This document shows positions 8,261 through 18,142 of a stretch of 46,082 nucleotides of DNA, in pieces. The first letter of the stretch is position 1. Each line of letters starts with the position of its first letter. The position numbers were made by a program, and so were the translations under genes. The DNA is from Flavobacteriaceae bacterium (GTDB lineage Bacteria > Bacteroidota > Bacteroidia > Flavobacteriales > Flavobacteriaceae): assembly GCA_029243165.1 (NCBI GenBank), contig JAQWSN010000006.1, positions 1-46,082 on the forward strand, read 5' to 3'. A model generated the notes under the pieces. That model had not been told where the DNA came from. It saw nothing but the letters and a program-made list of their open reading frames with translations, and did no database searches.

Positions 8261-9397
8261 ATGAATATTTATTTTGATAATGCAGCAACCACCCCTTTGA
8301 GAAAAGAGGTCATTTCAACTATTTCAGAGGTTATGGAAGCCTGTTTTGGGAATCCCTCATCTACTCATGCTTTTGGTAGAACAGCAAAAACTTTCGTAGA
8401 GACCGCTAGAAAAGGAATTGCAAAGCAAATTAGTGCTGCGCCTCAAGAAATCATATTTACTTCCGGAGGAACCGAGTCGGATAACATGATTCTCCATTGT
8501 GCTGTTAAAGATTTGGGAGTCAAACGAATCATTTCGTCACCCATTGAGCACCATGCCATTTTACACGCTATGGAAGCGCTAGAGCAACTTTTTGGAATTA
8601 CAACAGCTTATGTAAAAACAGATGAAAAAGGAACCGTTGACCTTGAGCATTTGGAAATGCTGTTAAAAAGTGATGAAGAAAAGACTTTGGTTTCTCTGAT
8701 GCATGTCAATAATGAAATTGGGAATGTTCTTGATTTAGAAAAGGTAGGATCTCTTTGTCATGAGTACAATGCTTATTTCCATACAGATGCCGTTCAAGGA
8801 ATTGGTCACTTTACGTTTGATATGGAAAAACTTCCTGTAGATTTTCTGTCGGCAGCAGCTCATAAATTTCACGGCCCAAAAGGAGTTGGCTTTTCATTTA
8901 TTAGAAAAGATTCAGGACTCCAAGCGTTTATCCACGGGGGAGCTCAAGAGCGAGGATTGCGTGCCGGAACGGAATCGGTTCATAATATTGTAGGGATGTG
9001 CAAAGCCTTGGAGTTGGCTTATGAAAATTTAAATGAAGAGAGAAAAGAAGTTTTAGCGGTCAAAACGTATTTTATCGATCAGATTACAACCTTATTTCCT
9101 GAAGTACAATTCAATGGTCTGTGTAACGATCTTACTCAAAGCACTTACACCTTAGTAAATATTGCCTTGCCCATCCCTGAGGAAAAAGCATTAATGTTGG
9201 ATTTTCATCTTGATTTAAATGGAATCGCTTGCTCTAAGGGAAGTGCATGTCAATCCGGAAGTCAATCGGGTTCCCATGTCTTACGTTCGCTGCGTTCCAA
9301 TAGAAAAGAAGAGTGGCCTTCTTTGCGATTTTCTTTTTCAATCCTAAATTCAAAAAAAGAGGTGGATCGTTTGATTGAAGTACTAAAAGATTTTTAA
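8261..9397 (+). CDS. Cysteine desulfurase (NifS/IscS family)
   Basis: The 378-residue protein starts with the family hallmark YFDNAATTP. It has the PLP lysine in AHKFHGPKG (K202) and the persulfide-forming cysteine in the flexible loop GSACQSGS (C330). It would take sulfur from cysteine for Fe-S cluster or tRNA thiolation. No scaffold (IscU/SufU) or thiouridylase gene adjoins it, so its specific partner cannot be named. It follows rocD closely and may share its promoter. Its end overlaps tail to tail by four bases with the M23 peptidase gene. Confidence 0.9.
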   Translation: MNIYFDNAATTPLRKEVISTISEVMEACFGNPSSTHAFGRTAKTFVETARKGIAKQISAAPQEIIFTSGGTESDNMILHCAVKDLGVKRIISSPIEHHAILHAMEALEQLFGITTAYVKTDEKGTVDLEHLEMLLKSDEEKTLVSLMHVNNEIGNVLDLEKVGSLCHEYNAYFHTDAVQGIGHFTFDMEKLPVDFLSAAAHKFHGPKGVGFSFIRKDSGLQAFIHGGAQERGLRAGTESVHNIVGMCKALELAYENLNEERKEVLAVKTYFIDQITTLFPEVQFNGLCNDLTQSTYTLVNIALPIPEEKALMLDFHLDLNGIACSKGSACQSGSQSGSHVLRSLRSNRKEEWPSLRFSFSILNSKKEVDRLIEVLKDF

Positions 9398-11112
9398 TTG
9401 CTTTCGGTAAGGGTAGGAGCCTGTTTTTTTTTAGCTGCTTTTCTGTAAAACTCCATATCGAGTTTAGAAATATTGCCAACATTATCTTCTGCCTCAATTG
9501 TTAAATGATGTAACTCCTTATCAAAATTCAAATCTTTAAAATCGAAAATCAAACTTTCGTTTTTAGGTTCGTATTCAAAGAGAATCCATTTGCCATTGAT
9601 TTCTCCTCGGTAGGATTTGATTCCTGAGTAATCATCGGAAAGCTTTACTTTCAAAAAAGAAAAAGAATTCAGCGATTGTCCTTTTTTAAAGTTAAGAGGC
9701 TTAATATCGGGTGCCACACTATCTCGACTGATCACAAAGGTTCCCAGTGTTTTGGATTTCCCAACCCATTGGTCGTCTTGGATTTTATTGCTAAAAAAAT
9801 AGGGTTCATTTTTTGAACTCAGCGAGGCAATAAAAGACTGACTCCGAATCAAACTATCTTGTTCTGCAATTTTAAATTTGACTTCAAACGGCTTTTTAAG
9901 TGGGTAGTGGTTTTTTCCTACAAATAGTTTTTCTCCTTCTATTTTGACTTCTACAGGAATGGAATCGTAAAAACTATTCTTTGGAAAATAGACAGCACGA
10001 TTTTCAAAATCAAACAGATAATCTTTACTGGGGTCAAGCAAATCTTTCTGTTTTTTTGTTTCTGTTATTGCATCAGCTCCTGTAATGTATGCTTCGAGAT
10101 AACTCGTATTGCCATCATAATCACTAACTTCAATTAAAATTTGGTACGATTTGCCGGGACTAATTTTCATTTCCCCGTTCACGATATCCTTATTCAGAAA
10201 GCTTGTTTTTTGTTCGGTATGTGAAATAAAACGTTGAATCCTTCTCTTTTTTTGTGTCCATTCCTTGTAATCAATCAGAAGATTGATGTATTTGGAATCA
10301 TTGAAACTAATTCGATCCATTTTCATTTCGAACTGAGGAATTCCATTCAAACGAATAATTGCCTTGTAAATCCCATTTTTATTGTAGGACAAATCTTGTC
10401 TGTCAAACAATCGCAGACCAACATTTACTTTTCCGCTGATATGAATTCCAGCTGTTGAATACACACTATCGTTTTTTTTCACCAAGGGATATTCCTTTTT
10501 ATTGCTATCGGGGTGAATGCCATCGTAGAGATAGAAGTTTTGAATTTGTGGGCGCTGACTATCCTTAATTTCAAATGGATAGCTCATTGGATTGATTGGA
10601 TTTTGATTGCTTGAATTTCGTACTTCAAAGTGCAAATGGGGACCATAAGACCCTCCAGAATTCCCAGAATACCCGATCAATTCACCAGTCGTTACTTGGA
10701 GTTCTTCAGATTTAGGAAAGAGCTGAATGGTGTAGGACTCTTTTTCGTATTGTTTTTCTTTGAGATAAGTTTCAATTTTTGGAGCAAACTTTTTAAGATG
10801 TGCATAAACGGAAGTTGTTCCGTCATAGTGTTGTATGTAAATTGCTTTACCATAACCACTAGTGCTAACTTTTATTCGATTGATCCATCCGTTCTGGATG
10901 CTATTGACCTTCAGTCCCTGTCTGCCTTTTGTTCGAATATCCAATCCAGCATGGAAATGATTGCTTCTAAACTCTCCAAAAGTTCCAGAAAGTTGAATGG
11001 GTATTTCCAAGGGAGAAACCCACTCAGTCTTCAGTTGACCAAAGTGAAGCAATGGAAAAAAAATAAAAAGTAATTTTAATCTAAGGTTTAGACTTTGGGT
11101 ATTCGTTCGCAT
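9394..11112 (-). CDS. M23 family metallopeptidase (LytM-type, periplasmic)
   Basis: I start translation at the ATG at 11112 (572 residues), since it places the signal peptide (ending FGQ) at the N-terminus; the longer frame begins with TTG. The peptidase domain is near the N-terminus, with the zinc ligands in HFHAGLD and HLHFE, and the S-G-G-S-Y-G-P-H-L-H-F-E core. It is followed by about 400 residues of beta-rich, Ig-like sequence ending in KKKQAPTLTESN. Such proteins cut peptidoglycan cross-links or activate amidases. The layout, peptidase first and a long C-terminal tail, is typical of Bacteroidota. Confidence 0.88.
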   Translation of the reverse strand: MRTNTQSLNLRLKLLFIFFPLLHFGQLKTEWVSPLEIPIQLSGTFGEFRSNHFHAGLDIRTKGRQGLKVNSIQNGWINRIKVSTSGYGKAIYIQHYDGTTSVYAHLKKFAPKIETYLKEKQYEKESYTIQLFPKSEELQVTTGELIGYSGNSGGSYGPHLHFEVRNSSNQNPINPMSYPFEIKDSQRPQIQNFYLYDGIHPDSNKKEYPLVKKNDSVYSTAGIHISGKVNVGLRLFDRQDLSYNKNGIYKAIIRLNGIPQFEMKMDRISFNDSKYINLLIDYKEWTQKKRRIQRFISHTEQKTSFLNKDIVNGEMKISPGKSYQILIEVSDYDGNTSYLEAYITGADAITETKKQKDLLDPSKDYLFDFENRAVYFPKNSFYDSIPVEVKIEGEKLFVGKNHYPLKKPFEVKFKIAEQDSLIRSQSFIASLSSKNEPYFFSNKIQDDQWVGKSKTLGTFVISRDSVAPDIKPLNFKKGQSLNSFSFLKVKLSDDYSGIKSYRGEINGKWILFEYEPKNESLIFDFKDLNFDKELHHLTIEAEDNVGNISKLDMEFYRKAAKKKQAPTLTESN

Positions 11113-11229
11113 AGTATGCAATATAAAAATCAATTTATTTTTATTCTAATTTTAAAAAGCTAAAAGTAGCTGTATTGTTAAAGTTTTTAAAACAACACTT
11201 TAGAATCAGCTCATTCAGAAAAGATTCTA

Positions 11230-11237
11230 TAAATTTG
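11230..11237 (+). promoter_or_regulatory. Putative -7 element upstream of the ZapB-like gene
   Basis: TAAATTTG matches TAnnTTTG and would place the transcript start about 25 bases before the ATG. I see no TTG at the usual distance upstream, so this is only half a promoter by sequence. Confidence 0.35.
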
Positions 11238-11268
11238 TTATGATAAATTATGACACAATTTTTTTGGT

Positions 11269-11565
11269 ATGAATGGTAAAACTTCGGGTATTTCACTTTT
11301 AGAGTCGCGAATAATAGTTTTGCTCAATAAGCTGAAAGACAATCATTTAAATTTAAAAACCTTGAAAGAGCGTAACGTACTTTTAGAGAAGGAAAAAATG
11401 GAAATGGAAGTTCAAGTTAAAAGCCTCAAGGAAGAAAATAAGTCCCTTAAAATTGCAAATAATTTATTAGGCAGTAATGAAGGAAAAACACAAACGAAAG
11501 CCAAAATAAATAGTTTGATTAAAGAGGTTGATTATTGTATTTCTCAGCTTACAGAAATGAATTAG
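11269..11565 (+). CDS. ZapB-like coiled-coil protein
   Basis: The 98-residue product is almost all charged heptad-repeat helix between residues 15 and 75 (leucines and isoleucines spaced by Lys/Glu-rich segments), with a short C-terminal helix ending ISQLTEMN. There is no signal peptide or catalytic motif. Its stop is followed one base later by the zapA start. That adjacency supports a role at the division ring, comparable to ZapB with ZapA, rather than the phenylalanyl-tRNA synthetase label such short proteins sometimes get. Similarity to E. coli ZapB is structural only. Confidence 0.65.
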   Translation: MNGKTSGISLLESRIIVLLNKLKDNHLNLKTLKERNVLLEKEKMEMEVQVKSLKEENKSLKIANNLLGSNEGKTQTKAKINSLIKEVDYCISQLTEMN

Positions 11566-11566
11566 T

Positions 11567-11863
11567 ATGAGTGATCTATTAAAAATAAAATTAACGATAG
11601 CAAATAGAGTTTACCCCTTGTCTGTAGCGCCTGAACAAGAAGCTTCTCTTCGTGCATCCGCAAAAAAAATAGAGGCTACGATTCAACAATTAGAGAAAAA
11701 CTATGCGGTACGAGACAAACAAGATGTACTTGCTATGTGTTCCCTTCAATACGCAGCCCAGTTGGAAAAATTAAAAAATCAAGAAAATTCTGCCCCATCA
11801 GATAAAGAGGATAAAGTACAAGAGCTGATTGATTTAATAAATGTCCATATGGCTGCATACTAA
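11567..11863 (+). CDS. zapA: Cell division protein ZapA
   Basis: The 98-residue protein has the ZapA arrangement: an N-terminal beta-hairpin that begins with IKLTIANRVYPLSV and a helix with EASLRASAKKIEATI, followed by a second long helix (VLAMCSLQYAAQLEKL) used in tetramer formation. ZapA cross-links FtsZ protofilaments at the division site. It follows the coiled-coil gene with a single base between, and the 6S RNA lies immediately downstream, the same zapA-6S order as in many bacteria. Confidence 0.88.
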   Translation: MSDLLKIKLTIANRVYPLSVAPEQEASLRASAKKIEATIQQLEKNYAVRDKQDVLAMCSLQYAAQLEKLKNQENSAPSDKEDKVQELIDLINVHMAAY

Positions 11864-11883
11864 GTTCATATTAACAGCTAAAC

Positions 11884-12052
11884 AAACTGCCTGTATTAGT
11901 ATTTTTTGATAAACTCAACGAGCTTTTAATTCAGAGAGGTGAGTTTCTTTTGTAAAAGCAAGCTGCCGTGAGCAGATCCTTGAGCATAAGTGTAGCCTCA
12001 AACTTGATTTTTAGGAGTTTATACAAAAAACCCGCTAATACAGGTTTTTTTT
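11884..12052 (+). ncRNA. ssrS: 6S RNA (6S-Flavo type)
   Basis: The segment between zapA and rny folds like 6S RNA, the RNA polymerase inhibitor that mimics an open promoter. A perfect ten-pair terminal helix joins CCTGTATTAG (11890-11899) to CTAATACAGG (12035-12044), and a second helix joins TAAACTC (11910-11916) to GAGTTTA (12015-12021). The large central part holds a small hairpin CTGC/GCAG (11963-11975). The 3' end runs into eight Ts, so the closing helix also serves as terminator. Position downstream of zapA is the classical one. The exact 5' end is uncertain by a few bases. Confidence 0.85.
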
Positions 12053-12065
12053 AAAATAGAATAAA

Positions 12066-13631
12066 ATGGAACCTTATTATTTATTGATACTATCAGCATC
12101 AGTGGCTTTTGTTCTTGGTTATTTTCTTGGAGGTAATGCCAGAAAAGGGAAGAATAAAGCCCTTTTGGATGAGGCTAGACGAGAAGCAAAAGAACTTTTG
12201 CAAAATGCCAAATTAGAGTCGGAGTCAATTAAAAAAGAAAAAAAGTTACAAGCCAAAGAACATTTTATCGAGCTCAAATCAAATCACGAGCGTGAAATTT
12301 ACAAAAGAGAACAGAGGATTTCTGAAATAGAGAGAAGAGTAAAAAAGAATGAATCCAAACTCCAAAATGAAGTAAGAGCAAATGATGTTTTGAGAGTAAA
12401 GCTTGAAAAGGAAATTGATTTTCTTGGAGTTAAGCAAGATAAATTGAAATCTAAAGAAGCACTGTTGAATGATAAATTGGATATCCAAATCCAAAAACTT
12501 GAGGAAATATCAAAACTTTCTGCTGAGGATGCCAAAAACGAATTGATGGAGACCCTAAAGGAGAAAGCAAAATCAGACGCCATGAGTTATGCACAGCAGC
12601 ATATCGAAGAAGCCAAACTCACAGCACAACAAGAAGCAAAAAAGATTGTAATCAGTACCATACAGCGAATTGGTACTGAAGAAGCCATTGATAATTGCGT
12701 TTCCATTTTCAACTTAGAGTCCGATGATGTTAAAGGAAGGATCATTGGTAGAGAAGGACGGAATATCCGAGTTTTAGAAGCTGAGACTGGTGTAGAAATC
12801 ATCGTTGACGATACTCCTGAAGCCATCATTCTCTCTTGTTTTGATCCTGTTCGACGTGAAATCGCACGCTTGTCTTTACACCGACTGGTTAGTGATGGGC
12901 GGATTCATCCTGCAAGAATTGAGGAAGTGGTCAAGAAAACACAAAGACAAATCGAAAATGAAATCATTGAAATCGGAAAGCGAACTGTAATTGATCTCGG
13001 TATTCATGGATTGCATCCAGAATTAGTTAAACTGGTAGGTCGTATGAAATACCGTTCTTCTTACGGACAAAATTTATTGCAACATTCTAGAGAAGTTGCA
13101 AAATTATGTGGCGTTATGGCCTCGGAGTTTGGATTGAATGCCAAGATGGCCAAACGTGCAGGCCTACTTCACGATATTGGCAAAGTGCCTGAGGAAGAAT
13201 CTGAAAAACCGCATGCGCTATTGGGTATGGAATGGGCTGAAAAATACGGAGAAAAACAAGAGGTGTGCAATGCAATAGGTGCCCACCACGATGAAATTGA
13301 AATGACTACTTTATTAGCCCCTTTAGTGCAAGTTTGCGATGGGATTTCAGGAGCTCGCCCTGGTGCTAGAAGACAAGTTTTGGACAGCTATGTCCAACGG
13401 TTAAAAGACCTTGAAAAAATCGCTTACGACTTTAATGGAGTAAATAAAGCTTATGCAATTCAGGCTGGACGTGAACTCCGCATTTTTGTAGAAAGTGAAA
13501 AAGTTTCTGACAATCAAGCTGCCCGATTGTCATTTGAAATTTCTCAAAAAATCCAAACGGACATGACCTACCCAGGCCAAGTTAAAGTTACCGTTATTAG
13601 AGAAACTCGTGCCGTCAATGTTGCCAAGTAA
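12066..13631 (+). CDS. rny: Ribonuclease Y
   Basis: The 521-residue protein has one N-terminal membrane helix (residues 5-22, ending GYFLGG), then about 165 residues of charged coiled coil. A KH RNA-binding domain ([15 protein letters not shown], from about residue 223) and an HD nuclease domain follow (HSREVAKL and LLHDIGK, about residues 342-370). RNase Y is a membrane-bound endoribonuclease that starts mRNA decay. Length and domain order are standard. It lies just after the 6S RNA terminator, so its promoter must be very close or inside the RNA, or it is read through. Confidence 0.95.
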   Translation: MEPYYLLILSASVAFVLGYFLGGNARKGKNKALLDEARREAKELLQNAKLESESIKKEKKLQAKEHFIELKSNHEREIYKREQRISEIERRVKKNESKLQNEVRANDVLRVKLEKEIDFLGVKQDKLKSKEALLNDKLDIQIQKLEEISKLSAEDAKNELMETLKEKAKSDAMSYAQQHIEEAKLTAQQEAKKIVISTIQRIGTEEAIDNCVSIFNLESDDVKGRIIGREGRNIRVLEAETGVEIIVDDTPEAIILSCFDPVRREIARLSLHRLVSDGRIHPARIEEVVKKTQRQIENEIIEIGKRTVIDLGIHGLHPELVKLVGRMKYRSSYGQNLLQHSREVAKLCGVMASEFGLNAKMAKRAGLLHDIGKVPEEESEKPHALLGMEWAEKYGEKQEVCNAIGAHHDEIEMTTLLAPLVQVCDGISGARPGARRQVLDSYVQRLKDLEKIAYDFNGVNKAYAIQAGRELRIFVESEKVSDNQAARLSFEISQKIQTDMTYPGQVKVTVIRETRAVNVAK

Positions 13632-13635
13632 GGTT

Positions 13636-14379
13636 TTATTGTAAAATACTGTAAAGCAATCCTGCTGCAGCACCACCAGTGAAAGGTCCCAATATTGGAA
13701 TCCAACTGTATGCCCAGTCAGCATCTTTATTTTTCCTAGGCAATAATTGATAAACCAAACGCGGTCCAAAGTCACGGGCCGGATTGATGGCATAACCGGT
13801 AGTACCTCCTAATGCAATACCAATAACCCAAACAACAATTCCAATGGGTAAAGCATCAAGTGCACCTAAACCAAAATTTTCAACTTCAGAACCCACAATG
13901 CTAATGTTTGGACTTACAATAAACAGCGCTCCGAAAACAAGCATAAAAGTCCCAATGGCCTCACTAAAGAAATTATTTTTGAAGTTCCGTATGGCAGGCC
14001 CAGTACAAAAAGTACTTCGTACAGCTCCTTCATCTGATGTAGCCCTGTAATGATCTAGATAAACTATGTAAGCAAGCCAACTTCCCAACATTGCACCCAA
14101 TAGTTGTGCTGCAAAATAGCTGGGTACTAAGGACCAAGAAAATTTTCCCGCAAAAGCAAGCCCAAGGGTAACAGCTGGATTGAGATGAGCACCACTAGAC
14201 TGTGCACTTACAAATACAGCTACAAAAACAGCAAATCCCCAAGCACTAGTGATAAGCACCCACGGAGTTTGGCCTGAGGCAATCGTTTTTTTTAAATTGA
14301 CATTGGCAACAACACCAGCTCCTAATAAAAGTAAAATGGCAGTCCCGATGAATTCTGCTAAAAATGGGTGTAAAATCAT
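13636..14379 (-). CDS. glpF: Glycerol uptake facilitator (aquaglyceroporin)
   Basis: The 247-residue membrane protein has both major-intrinsic-protein boxes: AHLNPAVTLG (NPA at about 67-69) and AINPARDFGPR near residue 196. The Asp after NPAR marks the glycerol-type rather than water-only channels. It conducts glycerol across the inner membrane. Its ATG overlaps the glpD stop by four bases, so it is translationally coupled as the last gene of glpK-glpD-glpF. Its end is only four bases from the convergent end of rny. Confidence 0.92.
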   Translation of the reverse strand: MILHPFLAEFIGTAILLLLGAGVVANVNLKKTIASGQTPWVLITSAWGFAVFVAVFVSAQSSGAHLNPAVTLGLAFAGKFSWSLVPSYFAAQLLGAMLGSWLAYIVYLDHYRATSDEGAVRSTFCTGPAIRNFKNNFFSEAIGTFMLVFGALFIVSPNISIVGSEVENFGLGALDALPIGIVVWVIGIALGGTTGYAINPARDFGPRLVYQLLPRKNKDADWAYSWIPILGPFTGGAAAGLLYSILQ

Positions 14380-15926
14380 AATTGGTATTTTTTTAAAATT
14401 AAACTAAACTTTTCAAGTTCTTTTTCAATCCATTGAGCATCTTTTTTCAACACCTTACTCATTATTTTTGCTACTTCTGGGGCTATTTTTTCTGTTTCAT
14501 AAGCATCTAAAAACAAGCAGCGTGTTCTTCTTGCTAGTACATCTTCTAGAGTCATTGCCATTTCTTCCTGTACAGCCCATAGTACTTGATTTTCTGAGAT
14601 GAATAGCTTTTCTGAGAGTGATTGATTCGCTTTTTCAGGATTTAAGGCTTTGATCTTTGGGGCTTCTGTTCCGTAAAAATGATAAGGATTGGTAAAATCT
14701 ACATTAAAATCGTTACCCAAAATAGGAAGTGTCTCTGTGGTACACTTTCGGTCTTGAAATCCACCTACCATTTGAATGGTATTTACCGCATCCTCTGCCA
14801 TTTTTCTGTAGGTGGTCCATTTACCTCCCAATACACTAACTAATCCACTGGTACTAACAATTATCTTATGGTGTCTGGAAACTTCTTTAGTACTTTCTTT
14901 ATTGTTATTGGTTGCTGCGAGAGGTCGCAAACCAACAAAAACACTTTTGACATCTTTACGATGCGGCTTTTTGGTCATGTAAGCGCTTGCATTTTCAAGA
15001 ATAAAATCGATTTCTTCTTCCATAGGAATTGGTTCTTCCAGTGCATCATCGATTGGAGTATCCGTAGTTCCAACAACTACTTGACCGTTCCAAGGGACAG
15101 CAAACAAGACACGACCATCGGTTGTATGAGGGACCATGATCGCATGATCGCCTTGTAAAAAGGATTTATCAATTACCAAATGAACACCTTGGGAGGGTCG
15201 TATCATGGGTTTGGCCTCCGGTTGGTCCATTCGAATGATTTGATCTGAAAAAACACCTGTAGCATTGACTACAACTTTTGCCTTAATTGTTTTTTTTGAT
15301 CCGTCAATGCAATCCGTTATTTGAATTCCAGTCAGCATATCTTTTTCCTTTTCTAAACCCGTAACTTCAACATAGTTTAGCAAAGTAGCTCCTTCTTGGT
15401 CAGCGGTTAAAACAAGACTTACAGCCATTCGAGCGTCGTCAAATTGCCCATCATGATAGATGACACCTCCTCGAAGCCCTTCTTTTTTAACGTTTGGCAA
15501 GTATTTTAGCGTTTCCTCACGATTTAAAATTGTAGAAGGTCCTAAGCCAAGTTTTCCCGCCATCATATCATAAACTTTGAGTCCAATTCCATAAAATGGG
15601 CTACTCCACCAATCGTATGAGGGAATTACGAAACTTAAGTCACGAACCAAATGAGGTGCATTTTTTCTCATGATGCCTCGCTCTCTCAAAGCTTCAATGA
15701 CTAGTGAAATATCACCGTTTTGAAGGTAACGTACTCCTCCGTGAACTAGCTTAGTACTCCGAGACGAAGTCCCTTTGGCAAAGTCATTTTTTTCTAGTAG
15801 GATTGTTTTATGTCCTCTACTTGCTGAATCTAAAGCAATTCCTAGACCGGAAGCACCTCCACCAATTATTGCCACATCCCATTGTTGTTCCTTTTCGAGT
15901 TGATCTAGGTTTTTAGCTCTATTCAT
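14376..15926 (-). CDS. glpD: Aerobic glycerol-3-phosphate dehydrogenase
   Basis: This 516-residue flavoprotein begins with an FAD dinucleotide-binding motif (IIGGGASGLG) and continues with the substrate-binding segment S-R-S-T-K-L-V-H-G-G-V-R-Y-L. It has the typical C-terminal helical cap. It oxidises glycerol 3-phosphate to dihydroxyacetone phosphate and feeds electrons to quinone at the membrane. It overlaps glpK upstream by eight bases and glpF downstream by four, so the three are one unit for glycerol uptake and oxidation. Confidence 0.94.
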   Translation of the reverse strand: MNRAKNLDQLEKEQQWDVAIIGGGASGLGIALDSASRGHKTILLEKNDFAKGTSSRSTKLVHGGVRYLQNGDISLVIEALRERGIMRKNAPHLVRDLSFVIPSYDWWSSPFYGIGLKVYDMMAGKLGLGPSTILNREETLKYLPNVKKEGLRGGVIYHDGQFDDARMAVSLVLTADQEGATLLNYVEVTGLEKEKDMLTGIQITDCIDGSKKTIKAKVVVNATGVFSDQIIRMDQPEAKPMIRPSQGVHLVIDKSFLQGDHAIMVPHTTDGRVLFAVPWNGQVVVGTTDTPIDDALEEPIPMEEEIDFILENASAYMTKKPHRKDVKSVFVGLRPLAATNNNKESTKEVSRHHKIIVSTSGLVSVLGGKWTTYRKMAEDAVNTIQMVGGFQDRKCTTETLPILGNDFNVDFTNPYHFYGTEAPKIKALNPEKANQSLSEKLFISENQVLWAVQEEMAMTLEDVLARRTRCLFLDAYETEKIAPEVAKIMSKVLKKDAQWIEKELEKFSLILKKYQL

Positions 15927-17415
15927 TCGGTACCTCTTGATTATTTAATTTTACAATTCGTTTATCCCAAAGACGAATTGTTTTTTGAGTATCAGCATTC
16001 GGATTAGGGGAAAATTTTTGATCAACCGCCCAAATTTCAGCCAAACTTTCAATGGAATCCCAATAACCCGTTGCAAGACCTGCAAAAAATGCAGCTCCTA
16101 GGGCAGTAGTTTCGGTAGTTTGAGGACGAATAACTTCTGTTTCGAGCAAATCGGCTTGGATTTGCATAAGTAAGTTGTTGTTACTTGCTCCTCCGTCAAC
16201 TTTTAACGATTTAAAAGTTGTGTTTGCATCTTTTTGCATTTCAATGACTATTTCTCTAACGCGTAATGCAATAGCTTCTAGAGCAGCACGTGCGATATGA
16301 CCTTTTTGAGTTCCTCTTGTAATTCCCAAAATAGATCCTGTGGCATGAGGGTCCCAATAGGGGGCACCCAAACCAGCTAGTGCAGGAATAAAAGTGATTC
16401 CCCCATTGTTTTCAACGGTTTTGGCTAAAGCTTCAATTTCACTTGCATCGCTTATCATTCCAAGTTGGTCTCGAAGCCATTGGATAACTGCCCCTGCAAT
16501 AAAAACACTACCCTCAAGGGCATAGCTTACTTTTCCATTGATTTGATATCCTATGGTAGTCAGCATTTTATTTTTTGAAATCACGGGTGTGTCTCCTGTA
16601 TTCATGATACAAAAACAACCTGTCCCGTACGTATTTTTTACATCACCTGGGCTAATGCACATTTGACCAAACAACGCAGCCTGTTGGTCGCCAGCAATCC
16701 CTGCGATAGGGATGGGATGATTAAACCAACTGGAGTCGGTAAGGCCTACTTCTTCTGAAGAGGAAACTACTTTAGGAAGCAATGCTTTGGGAATGTCTAG
16801 TGTGCCTAAAAGTTCATCGTCCCACTGCAAGGTATGAATGTTAAAAAGGAGTGTTCTACTGGCATTGGTTACATCCGTAACGTGCACTTTTCCTTTAGTC
16901 AAGTTCCATATGAGCCAACTATCCACAGTTCCAAAAGCAAGTTCACCATGCTCAGCGGCTTCTCTTAATTTGGGATCTTGATCAAGAATCCATTTGATTT
17001 TAGTTCCAGAAAAATAAGCATCGAGTAGCAATCCTGTTTTTTCATAAAATGGTTTTTCCTTTCCTTGTTTTTTTAGTGATTCACAAATTGAAGCGGTTCT
17101 TCGATCTTGCCAGACAATCGCATTATGAACAGGTTTTCCCGTTTTTCGATCCCAAATTAGGGTGGTTTCACGCTGATTGGTAATTCCCATAGCTTGAATT
17201 TGTTCTGACTTGATGTCTGTTTTTTCAAGTACTTCGTTAATTGCCAAAAGTTGCGTTTCCCAAATTTCCAATCCATCATGCTCTACCCAACTTTCTTTAG
17301 GGAAGTGTTGTGTAAATTCATGCTGTGCGATTCCTTTGGTTTCCCCTTTATGGTTAAAAATTATTGCACGCGAGCTTGTTGTTCCAGCATCAATTGCCAG
17401 GATGAATTTTTCCAT
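15919..17415 (-). CDS. glpK: Glycerol kinase
   Basis: The 498-residue protein is a FGGY-family kinase with the N-terminal phosphate-binding motif DAGTTSSRAI, the substrate segment WQDRRTA, the GDQQAALFGQ segment, and the second signature KVDGGAS near the C-terminus. It phosphorylates glycerol to glycerol 3-phosphate. It lies 26 bases after the gluconate-dehydrogenase-like gene, so it could be read from further upstream; I see no separate promoter in that short gap. Confidence 0.95.
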   Translation of the reverse strand: MEKFILAIDAGTTSSRAIIFNHKGETKGIAQHEFTQHFPKESWVEHDGLEIWETQLLAINEVLEKTDIKSEQIQAMGITNQRETTLIWDRKTGKPVHNAIVWQDRRTASICESLKKQGKEKPFYEKTGLLLDAYFSGTKIKWILDQDPKLREAAEHGELAFGTVDSWLIWNLTKGKVHVTDVTNASRTLLFNIHTLQWDDELLGTLDIPKALLPKVVSSSEEVGLTDSSWFNHPIPIAGIAGDQQAALFGQMCISPGDVKNTYGTGCFCIMNTGDTPVISKNKMLTTIGYQINGKVSYALEGSVFIAGAVIQWLRDQLGMISDASEIEALAKTVENNGGITFIPALAGLGAPYWDPHATGSILGITRGTQKGHIARAALEAIALRVREIVIEMQKDANTTFKSLKVDGGASNNNLLMQIQADLLETEVIRPQTTETTALGAAFFAGLATGYWDSIESLAEIWAVDQKFSPNPNADTQKTIRLWDKRIVKLNNQEVPNE

Positions 17416-17441
17416 TGTTTAGTTTAAGTTTTATTAGTGAC

Positions 17442-18140
17442 TTAGGTAATCAAATTTCCTTCCTCATCCCATTGTGCTTGGTCATTGCGTTTGGACTGAT
17501 CTACAAATTTTGGCAACCAAGATTTGTCGTAGGACATACCGTGATCTTTAAGAACATCTTCGGGCACACCATCCCAAACATTGGGTTGGTTTCCTTGGTA
17601 ACCTAATTCCTTAATCCCCGCTTCAGAGGTGAAATATCCGGTCATTACTAAATTGCGTACTAAAGAAAAGAATTTGACTTCTTGTTTTTGTTCAGAAGCA
17701 TCAGGGTCAGGATATGCAATTTGATCTAAAACTTGAAGTTGTTGATCTTCACTACAGTTGATAAAATCGTTACCATAGGTTTTATTGGTATGGTTGTCCA
17801 ACCACATTAATCCACCACGCATTTGGGTTTGAATGCTAGGAAAATCTTTCGCCATGAATTCAATGAATTGAGGAACATTAGCATCCTCTATGTTTCCCTG
17901 CTCATTAGGAGGGAGAATCAGATTTGCCAATCGTTTGATTTTTCCGAGTTCACTATTTTCAAAGAATTGCTGAGCTAAAAGCTTTTCATCGTAGGCTTGT
18001 TCTTCAGGAGTTCTTCCGTATTGGTACTCCCAAATTTTTTGCTCAATTGCTGCTTCGGGTTCGGACACACAGCTTTCTAAGGCTAAGCCTCCAGCCATAC
18101 TTCCTAAAAAAAGGGATCGAATACTATCTCTTCTGTTCAT
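17442..18140 (-). CDS. Gluconate 2-dehydrogenase subunit 3 family protein
   Basis: The 232-residue product opens with a Tat-like leader, MNRRDSIRSLFLGS, and a lipobox-like LESC, so it is probably exported folded and perhaps lipid-anchored. The body matches the gluconate 2-dehydrogenase subunit 3 family (for example LANLILPPNEQG and FSLVRNLVMTGYFTSEAG). That subunit helps the partner GMC flavoprotein to be exported and assembled. The large subunit gene lies immediately upstream with two bases between. No cytochrome c subunit is encoded alongside, so the electron acceptor is unknown. Confidence 0.85.
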   Translation of the reverse strand: MNRRDSIRSLFLGSMAGGLALESCVSEPEAAIEQKIWEYQYGRTPEEQAYDEKLLAQQFFENSELGKIKRLANLILPPNEQGNIEDANVPQFIEFMAKDFPSIQTQMRGGLMWLDNHTNKTYGNDFINCSEDQQLQVLDQIAYPDPDASEQKQEVKFFSLVRNLVMTGYFTSEAGIKELGYQGNQPNVWDGVPEDVLKDHGMSYDKSWLPKFVDQSKRNDQAQWDEEGNLIT

Positions 18141-18142
18141 GA

